7,136 nucleotides of DNA from Candidatus Poseidoniaceae archaeon (GTDB lineage: Archaea; Thermoplasmatota; Poseidoniia; Poseidoniales; Poseidoniaceae). How positions within the stretch are numbered: the first letter of the stretch is position 1; each line of letters opens with the position of its first letter. Below, one piece after another: positions 1-5,822 of the stretch. Below the pieces are notes generated by a model. That model searched no databases and was not told the DNA's origin. It saw only the letters and a list, made by a program, of their open reading frames with translations. The stretch covers positions 1 to 7,136 of the forward strand of contig DUJC01000053.1 in NCBI GenBank assembly GCA_013330015.1, written 5' to 3'. A program made the translations under genes and the position numbers.

Positions 1-366
1 GCCCGGAATTTCTGAGAGATCGTTGCGAACATCGGCCATGTGTCGGTCGTTATCGACAAGGAACAGTTGAACGTCCAATCTTGGCTCAAGTACCTCACTG
101 GAGAGTGGTCGAAGCAGTTCTAAGCCATTGCTTGAGAAGGTCCCAATGCGTGACTCTGCGGCAATCAAACGCTCTTCCTCAACATCCGATAATGCATAGG
201 TTCCGACAAAATCGGAGTAAGCATCGGTTCGGATGGAAAAGAATTCGACATCTCGTTCATCAACGAGGCGTTGCGTTTCGTCATCCTCCGGACCGACCAT
301 CGAGGACCATGGACTCATCAAGAGGATGATGAGAATTCCGAGGGCTAGACGGACTCGACGCTCCAT
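1..366 (-). CDS. Secreted or membrane-anchored protein, N-terminal part only (runs off left edge)
   Basis: The first 122 codons are open with no stop before the window edge, so the C-terminus is missing. The product begins MERRVRLALGILIILLMSPW: two arginines, then a hydrophobic core of about 14 residues, then a Ser/Met/Gly stretch and an acidic segment (PEDDE). This is a typical export signal, so the mature part should lie outside the cytoplasm. Residues 30-122 are acidic and mixed alpha/beta. A strand-like VQLFLV near residues 99-104 is followed by a helix and an IPG turn at the edge. That pattern is reminiscent of the propeptide of secreted subtilases, but this is weak and no catalytic motif lies in the visible part. 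The ATG is chosen because GAGGT sits 8 bases upstream. The gene starts 64 bases after the upstream gene's stop on the same strand. Family not recognised. Confidence 0.8.
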   Translation of the reverse strand, partial: MERRVRLALGILIILLMSPWSSMVGPEDDETQRLVDERDVEFFSIRTDAYSDFVGTYALSDVEEERLIAAESRIGTFSSNGLELLRPLSSEVLEPRLDVQLFLVDNDRHMADVRNDLSEIPG

Positions 367-374
367 TACTTTCA

Positions 375-379
375 ACCTC
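375..379 (-). promoter_or_regulatory. Shine-Dalgarno-like site for the left-edge gene
   Basis: On the minus strand GAGGT lies 8 bases before the ATG at 366. It matches the GGAGGTGAT complement of the archaeal 16S 3' end over five bases. It supports this ATG over the in-frame TTG three codons upstream, which has no such site. Confidence 0.5.
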
Positions 380-411
380 GTTTCGATGACGCATTTATCG
401 CTATGGGTCAA

Positions 412-423
412 TTGTTTGAACAA
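412..423. repeat. Intergenic 12-mer, copy 1 (TTGTTTGAACAA)
   Basis: This exact 12-mer recurs at 5789-5800, in the only other sizeable intergenic gap. It is a near-dyad, TTGTT-tg-AACAA, with 5-base arms. This copy lies 7 bases past the stop of the Ig-like membrane gene and 45 bases upstream of the next ATG at 366. It has no T-tract, so it does not look like a terminator. A regulator binding site or a core promoter element is possible. I find no third copy in the window on either strand. Confidence 0.45.
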
Positions 424-430
424 ACCACCA

Positions 431-1075
431 TCAGAACAGTCGAGTGGTTGTCTCGACCTGATCGACAAAAATCTCGGTTGCATAGGCTCCGACAACATGG
501 TTCATTTCCATAAAATTCTGCGTGTTGTCAAACATTGTGTAACGTACCGAAACCCGAAGGGTATATTCGTCCCAAACGGTGTAGCCGAGGATCATCATTT
601 CGAGATCATCACCCGCAAGTGACGAATGTGCTTTGACCGAATCAACTTCAACACGCATGGACTGAATCAAGAGACCTTCAGAATCAAGGAATTCAACCTC
701 GACCACAACATCTTGAATCTCACGACTTCCATCGTTTTGCAGTTCGGCCATGACCAAATGGCCTCCGCGTTGCATGTAGACCGTGTGAATTTCAACATCG
801 TCGCGAGGAATCATCCAGTACCAGCCGCTTGCAACGAGTCCAACCATGAGCATGAGAATCAATCCAGCGATGGCCACCCGTACCGGGTTGATGTCTCGAA
901 TACGTTCCTTGACAAACAAAGCCATCTCCTGTGCTTGTCGATAGGCTTCAGCTTGTTCAGGGTCGTTCAAATCAAGACCCATGTCAGCTGCTTCGCGACG
1001 TTGTGTCGTCTCCAACAAGCCCATTGGCTTCGCAGCGACGATGTCGTCTTCATGAACAATCATTTCCTCATCCAT
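431..1075 (-). CDS. Single-pass membrane protein with outer Ig-like (FxLYD/DUF3426-style) domain
   Basis: The product is 214 residues from the ATG at 1075. Residues 1-66 are acidic and helical, rich in Glu, Gln and Ala, and probably cytoplasmic. Basic residues (KERIRDINPVR) precede a hydrophobic helix at about 67-89 (VAIAGLILMLMVGLVASGWY). The rest, about 95-183, alternates beta strands: an 'AELQNDGSREIQDVVVEVEF' strand-turn-strand, a D-x-EG turn, and two further strands. This is the layout of FxLYD/DUF3426-type Ig-like domains, which in known families sit outside the membrane. The assignment rests on pattern, not on a search. The start is uncertain: an in-frame TTG at 1087 would add four residues, but the ATG has GGTGA just upstream. 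The gene begins four bases after the stop of the 1555-residue gene, which points to translational coupling and a shared job, perhaps as a membrane anchor or partner. No catalytic residues are evident. Confidence 0.88.
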   Translation of the reverse strand: MDEEMIVHEDDIVAAKPMGLLETTQRREAADMGLDLNDPEQAEAYRQAQEMALFVKERIRDINPVRVAIAGLILMLMVGLVASGWYWMIPRDDVEIHTVYMQRGGHLVMAELQNDGSREIQDVVVEVEFLDSEGLLIQSMRVEVDSVKAHSSLAGDDLEMMILGYTVWDEYTLRVSVRYTMFDNTQNFMEMNHVVGAYATEIFVDQVETTTRLF

Positions 1076-1079
1076 ATTC

Positions 1080-1084
1080 TCACC
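1080..1084 (-). promoter_or_regulatory. Ribosome binding site overlapping the upstream stop codon
   Basis: GGTGA on the minus strand contains the TGA stop of the 1555-residue gene and lies four bases before the ATG at 1075. It matches part of the archaeal GGAGGTGAT consensus. It favours the ATG over the TTG at 1087 and suggests that ribosomes ending one gene restart on the next. Confidence 0.5.
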
Positions 1085-4000
1085 CAAAAATCATCGCAAA
1101 GAGCGAGGCAATACCCGATGTAAACGGTTCTACGACCATGATGTGACGTGTTTCGACAGAGCCACCAGTGAGCGTACTCACCACTGAGAGGTCGGTAACA
1201 ACACCATTCACGCCGATTGACGTGGAGGTTGGAAGGATACCTGTGAATTGCGCATCGAGCAAGACACCACGACCATCGACCTCAAGGTCGCCAAAGACTG
1301 GTGCATAGACGCCTGGCTCGAGATGGACTTCAGCGCTTGAGACGAGCCGGCCGGTCGTAATGTCGTCAAGGATGATAACAGGATAACCAAGTGGACGATG
1401 AATGGTAATGGTTGCTCCTTTCAAATCCTCACCGATGATTTCGAAACGGTCCAAAAAGGCACCAGGTGCACCAGGGACGTTGGATTGGCGCATGTACAAT
1501 TCTTCAACACCTTGATCGGACGAAACAATGCGTACACCCCAATCTTCCGTTGTTTCAAGCTTGAACGTCCTTGGAAGGTTCTTGGCAGACATCAGCGTGT
1601 CTCCTTTTGCGTCGATGGCCCTGCCAGTTGCTTCAATGTACATATCCATCCGATCCGAATTCGAAGCGTAGTCAAGCGTCATCATGCCTTGGAAGGACGT
1701 CTCTTCACGAATATCGTATCGCGTGTCCGGAGCTGCAGTGAGTTGCATCTCAGAAGGTATGTCTCGGAAGAAGGTCGTCGCCGGCCACCAAAAGCCATCA
1801 ACGAAGCGGTGCTGCTGAATCATCATGGAATCAACGCTTGTTTCACCGACCCTGAATTGTTGAGGGACATCAACGCTCAGTGAGAGAATATCACCAATCG
1901 TTGATGCGAATTGTGTGGACTGAGGCACACCTTCAATGAAGGTCTCAGCGCGAACAAAATTTTCCAAATCGACGAAGACCGCATAGGCATAATCCAATCG
2001 TTGGCCAATGTCGTAACTCATTGCAACAGAAAGCCGAGGGACAGTGAGGTTGTCCTGCCTTGTGAACTCAGCTCGCAGTGATACGTCTCTCGATTTCTCC
2101 GTATCCAAACCGAAAATCTGTAGCTCAGCTGAAGAAAGTTCAATTCCATTCATGGTAATGTACAGACGTTCTCGTGCTGGGAGCCAATCTTCCAAATCCA
2201 TTTGGAATTGGTAGGTTGGAACCTCATCTTCGAGGTAGAAGACGTAGTTAATCTCAATTTTACCTGCAGGCAATTGAGGCAACCAGGTACGGAGATGCCA
2301 ACTGCGTCGTTTCTCAAACGTCACGCCAAGTTCTTGGAGCAACTCGACATCGATTCCAACCAACTCGCGATCGGTAATGACACCGTCATCGAGGAACCTC
2401 ATCAGTGGATAGGCGAACGAAAGATTGCTCTGGGAGAAGGTCTCTTCCAAAACTGCGAGTTCGGTTGCATCGATGATGTAATCTTCGAGAACGTCTTCGA
2501 TGAGTAGGCGTTTTGATTCCGTCAAATTCGTTAGTTTTGAGAGGTTGAAATCGAGCACTGAACGCTCGATCGCTTGCATGTCAAGACCATGCTGCCATGC
2601 CGGTTCGTCTGTGACAAGAGACCCTTTGCGCATGTCAGCAACAATGTCGAAACTCTCTCCAGTTGTCATATCGATTCCATAAGCAACATTCGCAACCTCG
2701 CCTGTCGTATCACCTGCATTTGAGACAAGGCCGTACACCAAATCGTTGACGAGACCTCCGATACCAACAACGTCGCCAAGGAAGAATGAGAGAGCTTCTA
2801 CCCCCTCTCCTTGGCTGAAATCAGGAATCTCAAGGCCGCTTGAATCGAGATCGCTTGGAAGAACAATTTCGAGATTTGCGGGAAGTGGTTCCATTCGCAT
2901 CATGCCGTTCAGACCAAGGAATGGATCGTCGTACGTACTGACATCTTCCATCGAAATACTGAATGGTGCTGAAACTTGTCGTTGCAAAGAGTAACGTGCG
3001 CTCCCTTCAGGACCTGTTGAGTTTGGATCTATCGGAGAATATCGTTGGACTGATTGAACGTTGGATATTTTTGCACTCAACGAAGCCTGGGCCTGATCGG
3101 CGTCCACCCAGAAACGGAAGTGGTCTCCATCCATCGTCAGAGGTGTTGTCGCATTGGTCATTTGCACCATAATCGAAGTAATTGGCGTATCCGCTTGGAA
3201 GCCGACGGAATCACCAAGATTCAACTGGAATGATGATGGCAATCCCTCGAGACGAATGGCGTTCCGCTGAGCACCCTGCTCACCGCCATAGGTGATGGTT
3301 CCAATCGGTTCACTGGCCGTATATACCAACTTTTCCGGATCTTGGACAACACTCAACAAACCAGGCCGATTTGAAATCATGGCGGACTGCGCGGTAACAT
3401 CTGAGAAGTCAGTGCCTGAATGTCGTATGTGACCTACAAGGAGCGCTCCAGATTGTTGACCACCCAATTCAAGAGATCGGATGCTCGTCACAGGATCGTA
3501 GGATTGGAAGACACGAGATATGTTCGATATTCGCAGACTCATCGCCACAGGTACGAGAGGGCCAACCGGCCCATCTCTTCCATCAACCTGTTCAATTTCC
3601 GTATCTTGTGAAAGCAAGATGTGGTCGGAATCGGTCAGCCATGGATGGTCGCTGCTTCCAATGGCCATCGATATGACGCCAAGACTGCTTGGGCTACGAA
3701 CAGAACCATCGTTCCACGTTTGGCGAACTTGACTAAGACAAAGCACCTCAAGTTCACCTCCAGAGCTACCAGCGGTTCCAACAATGAGATCTGGAAGCGT
3801 GTTGAGAATGGAACCCAAATCTAGAACCACCTCGACCAGTGTTAGAAGTGCGTTATCCAACAATTGCGAGATGGTGTTGAGGTCTGGATCGTTGAAATTG
3901 ACACGAGATAAACCGGTCGATGAAAGTTGGAAACTGCCTTTGAGGATAAGCACCTCTGGAAGGTTTTCAACATGAATCGAAAGCGAACTGACATCGGTGG

Positions 4001-5747
4001 CATAGCCTCCACGCATCAACGTAGAATTGTACGATAGCGACTTGATTCGCTCCGTTCCTGCGACCATTATCAACGTCGCAGGAGGTGCTGCAGGATTGAC
4101 AGGGAGTGTCAAATCGTTTTGATTCGCTGTCGCATCACCTGAGAAGTTCTTGATAGCAAGGATGAACGAGAGCCGGTCTGGAATGTCACCAGGAAGGTTT
4201 GAACTTCCAGGCGCTTCACCAATCATTGTGAAAATGGCATTGATTTCCTCTTGAGGGAGTGTGCCTGAGGGGATTCCCCGTATCCACAAGCGTGAATCAG
4301 TGATGTTTCCAAAGGTTCCACCCTCGAGCGTGTTGCTTCGGTCTTCGAAGTAATGGAGCCACAAGTCCGCACCAACATCGCTGTACAACTCAACGGTATC
4401 GAACGTGTTGTCGCCAATGTTATCGTTTCTTAGAACAAGGTCAACTTCCTCCGGCAGGACATTTGAACCGTATTCAGGATGGAATCCAACGTCTATGTAG
4501 CCCATATCAATGACTTCTGCTTGACCTTGGGAATCGACTTGATCAAATTGCAAGAAGCCTATACCGACACCATAACCACATTTGTGCGTCTCGCTGATCG
4601 AACTGTGATCATTGAAAACATCGTAATAGGTTTCATCGCATTCTGTTTGTTTGTTCGAAGCATCCGAATTTGTGTTCCGTATCGCAATCGAGTACGGTGC
4701 GGAAATACTGGTCAATGATAGAGCGTCAGCAGGCAAAGCACCGCCTGTTAGGAAGTCGGTCAAAAGTCCGAAGATGTTACCAATCGTGTTCGATATGCTG
4801 AAGCGGAATTCTTGGATGCCGACCTCAACACGGAAATTGTTGGGTGGTTGGGTGAGACGCGTGTCCAACACCAACGCATAGGACTGTGAGTCCTGTATTG
4901 CTGAATTGAATGCAAGCCCTTTGAGAAGCGATACTTCCATGTGAGCAAGCTCATCCCAGATTGGATCGTTCTCGTTGAGATAATCGACTTTCCATTGAAA
5001 TGTTGGACGCAACCATAGTGTGTCTGGTATGCTCAATGGGTTGAGTGGGTTCAGTGGAGGTTCAAATCCAAATCCTTCATTCAGTGTAAACAAACCAAGC
5101 ACGGTGAGTGATATGGATACATCGTCTACCGAATCCCCGTCAATATCAATGTAATTTTCAAACAGAACGAGATCTGTACCAACAAACAATTCGCCGGTGA
5201 ACGTCCCATACTCCCACGTCTCATACTGTGGACCGTTGTCCCTGCTTGAGAAATTAATGTACAAGGCGTATGTGTTGATACCGACTGCTAGTGGATCGGT
5301 GATATCCCAAGATTCGAGCGAAAACAGCGTTTGAACGAGATTGTTTGGCCAACCCTCGGGTTGCGTGCTCGTATCGATAAGGACTTCGTAAGGACGGGGA
5401 TGATCAGGTTCGAATGGAGAGGTATCGCGTAGTTCGGCTTGACTCAGATATTCTGTAGAGTCGTTGAGCGGATCGCCTTCTCGACTCTCTCGCTTCGCAG
5501 CTTCAACCAAAGCCAGTGATGAGGTGGACGATCCTGCTGCAACAACGGCATCATCACTCGATTCTTGGAATTCCATCAAATCAGAAAGCTTCTCCATCAA
5601 ATCGAAATCGTCCTGTTCAACAGAAACGTCTGCTTGAACCGGCTGGAAAATAGGGACAAGAAGGACCAGTACCAAGAATGCGGCCAATCGTCCGCGTTTT
5701 GGTTGATGCAATCCTGGTCGAATCAACCGAATTGCTTCCTCGACCAT
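1080..5747 (-). CDS. Very large secreted beta-repeat protein of unknown family (1555 aa)
   Basis: The N-terminus has basic residues (KRGR, 17-20), a hydrophobic core at 21-34 and a signal peptidase-like site after VQA (39), so the protein is exported. Residues 40-110 are an acidic, Ser-rich, probably extended region. The remainder is mostly alternating beta strands. A DIDGDSVDD loop at 201-209 resembles a calcium-binding loop. A short hydrophobic motif around LP or IP recurs near residues 493, 523, 597, 837, 956, 1275, 1331, 1392 and 1506. Hydrophobic helical stretches occur at about 320-335, 625-657 and 990-1009. Residues 1081-1130 hold two EF-hand-like half motifs. The last 18 residues are again hydrophobic, possibly a membrane or surface contact. 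There are only three cysteines (370, 390, 670), so 370-390 may pair. About a dozen N-x-S/T sequons are present. No enzyme motif is recognised. An in-frame TGA lies seven codons upstream, making the ATG the first possible start. It has no Shine-Dalgarno site and sits in an inverted repeat; a TTG at codon 8 is the alternative. Confidence 0.93.
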   Translation of the reverse strand: MVEEAIRLIRPGLHQPKRGRLAAFLVLVLLVPIFQPVQADVSVEQDDFDLMEKLSDLMEFQESSDDAVVAAGSSTSSLALVEAAKRESREGDPLNDSTEYLSQAELRDTSPFEPDHPRPYEVLIDTSTQPEGWPNNLVQTLFSLESWDITDPLAVGINTYALYINFSSRDNGPQYETWEYGTFTGELFVGTDLVLFENYIDIDGDSVDDVSISLTVLGLFTLNEGFGFEPPLNPLNPLSIPDTLWLRPTFQWKVDYLNENDPIWDELAHMEVSLLKGLAFNSAIQDSQSYALVLDTRLTQPPNNFRVEVGIQEFRFSISNTIGNIFGLLTDFLTGGALPADALSLTSISAPYSIAIRNTNSDASNKQTECDETYYDVFNDHSSISETHKCGYGVGIGFLQFDQVDSQGQAEVIDMGYIDVGFHPEYGSNVLPEEVDLVLRNDNIGDNTFDTVELYSDVGADLWLHYFEDRSNTLEGGTFGNITDSRLWIRGIPSGTLPQEEINAIFTMIGEAPGSSNLPGDIPDRLSFILAIKNFSGDATANQNDLTLPVNPAAPPATLIMVAGTERIKSLSYNSTLMRGGYATDVSSLSIHVENLPEVLILKGSFQLSSTGLSRVNFNDPDLNTISQLLDNALLTLVEVVLDLGSILNTLPDLIVGTAGSSGGELEVLCLSQVRQTWNDGSVRSPSSLGVISMAIGSSDHPWLTDSDHILLSQDTEIEQVDGRDGPVGPLVPVAMSLRISNISRVFQSYDPVTSIRSLELGGQQSGALLVGHIRHSGTDFSDVTAQSAMISNRPGLLSVVQDPEKLVYTASEPIGTITYGGEQGAQRNAIRLEGLPSSFQLNLGDSVGFQADTPITSIMVQMTNATTPLTMDGDHFRFWVDADQAQASLSAKISNVQSVQRYSPIDPNSTGPEGSARYSLQRQVSAPFSISMEDVSTYDDPFLGLNGMMRMEPLPANLEIVLPSDLDSSGLEIPDFSQGEGVEALSFFLGDVVGIGGLVNDLVYGLVSNAGDTTGEVANVAYGIDMTTGESFDIVADMRKGSLVTDEPAWQHGLDMQAIERSVLDFNLSKLTNLTESKRLLIEDVLEDYIIDATELAVLEETFSQSNLSFAYPLMRFLDDGVITDRELVGIDVELLQELGVTFEKRRSWHLRTWLPQLPAGKIEINYVFYLEDEVPTYQFQMDLEDWLPARERLYITMNGIELSSAELQIFGLDTEKSRDVSLRAEFTRQDNLTVPRLSVAMSYDIGQRLDYAYAVFVDLENFVRAETFIEGVPQSTQFASTIGDILSLSVDVPQQFRVGETSVDSMMIQQHRFVDGFWWPATTFFRDIPSEMQLTAAPDTRYDIREETSFQGMMTLDYASNSDRMDMYIEATGRAIDAKGDTLMSAKNLPRTFKLETTEDWGVRIVSSDQGVEELYMRQSNVPGAPGAFLDRFEIIGEDLKGATITIHRPLGYPVIILDDITTGRLVSSAEVHLEPGVYAPVFGDLEVDGRGVLLDAQFTGILPTSTSIGVNGVVTDLSVVSTLTGGSVETRHIMVVEPFTSGIASLFAMIFG
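1158..2030 (-). repeat. C-terminal degenerate beta repeats, about 50-64 residues each, in the 1555-aa protein
   Basis: In residues 1240-1530 the motif 'turn, V/I/L-P, 3-4 polar residues, strand' recurs: EGVPQST (P1275), RDIPSEM (P1331), KNLPRTF (P1392), HRPLGYP (P1452/1456) and GILPTST (P1506). Spacing is 56, 61, 60-64 and 50-54 residues. Each is followed by paired strands ending near a G or D turn. Sequence identity between units is low, so this rests on spacing and hydrophobic pattern. It suggests a tandem beta domain or a long beta solenoid. Confidence 0.4.
2358..2507 (-). other. Degenerate EF-hand-like pair within the 1555-aa protein
   Basis: Residues 1081-1130 form a helical island in an otherwise beta-rich protein. 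LEDYIIDATEL (1087-1097) and LDDGVITDREL (1119-1129) align with shared L, D, I, E and L. The second fits the last half of an EF-hand loop (D-G-x-I-x-x-x-E) but lacks acidic residues at loop positions 1 and 3. Calcium binding is therefore uncertain, and the pair may only be a structural helix-loop-helix. Confidence 0.35.
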
Positions 5748-5764
5748 GATAAGAGGTCGAGGAA
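5736..5764 (-). promoter_or_regulatory. Perfect 10-bp inverted repeat enclosing the start codon of the 1555-aa gene
   Basis: The + strand reads TTCCTCGACC (5736-5745), a 9-base spacer, then GGTCGAGGAA (5755-5764), an exact inverted repeat. In the minus-strand transcript this gives a 10-pair stem (6 GC, 4 AU) with loop UCUUAUCAU. The AU of the start codon is in the loop and its G is the first base of the 3' arm. The arm also carries GAGGA, which lies 10 bases before an alternative TTG start at codon 8. No other Shine-Dalgarno match is seen. It could hide the start or ribosome site in RNA, or be a palindromic operator in DNA. Confidence 0.5.
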
Positions 5765-5788
5765 CTCATATCTGAACCCATCCCCGTC

Positions 5789-5800
5789 TTGTTTGAACAA
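5789..5800. repeat. Intergenic 12-mer, copy 2 (TTGTTTGAACAA)
   Basis: This copy is identical and in the same orientation as the one at 412-423. It lies 22 bases past the stop of the PKD/zinc-ribbon gene and 41 bases upstream of the ATG at 5747. The nearly equal distance from the next start codon in both gaps (41 and 45 bases) favours a promoter or operator role over a 3'-end role. Confidence 0.45.
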
Positions 5801-5822
5801 TAAGGGATTCTTTCTTCCGGTT

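Noticed and set aside
391..400. TATA-like CGATAAATGC (minus strand) before the left-edge gene, and GATATG at 5767-5772 before the 1555-aa gene
   Set aside because: Both lie only about 22-30 bases from the start codon. Transcripts would then be nearly leaderless, which conflicts with the GAGGT site of the first gene. AT-rich hexamers of this quality are common by chance.
1085..1087. TTG at 1087 as the start of the 214-aa membrane protein
   Set aside because: It has no ribosome site, while the ATG four codons later has GGTGA just upstream. It remains possible but less likely.
81..4881. Other plus-strand open frames of 60-165 codons across the left and middle of the window
   Set aside because: All lie opposite the minus-strand genes, overlap one another in different frames, and show no signal peptide, domain or ribosome site.
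5031..5060. Short GT-rich near-repeat (GGGTTGAGTGGGTTCAGTGG)
   Set aside because: It is in frame and simply encodes the Pro/Asn/Leu turn PLNPLNPL of the 1555-aa protein.
1080..5747. Assignment of the giant protein to AsmA-like or bridge-like lipid-transfer proteins
   Set aside because: Long beta content and an N-terminal hydrophobic segment are shared, but no family motif is visible and the N-terminus looks like a cleaved signal. The similarity is too general to name.
5789..5800. The 12-mer near-dyad as a transcription terminator
   Set aside because: Its arms are only five bases with a two-base loop and no T-tract follows on the minus strand. Its distance is better matched to the downstream start than to the upstream stop.
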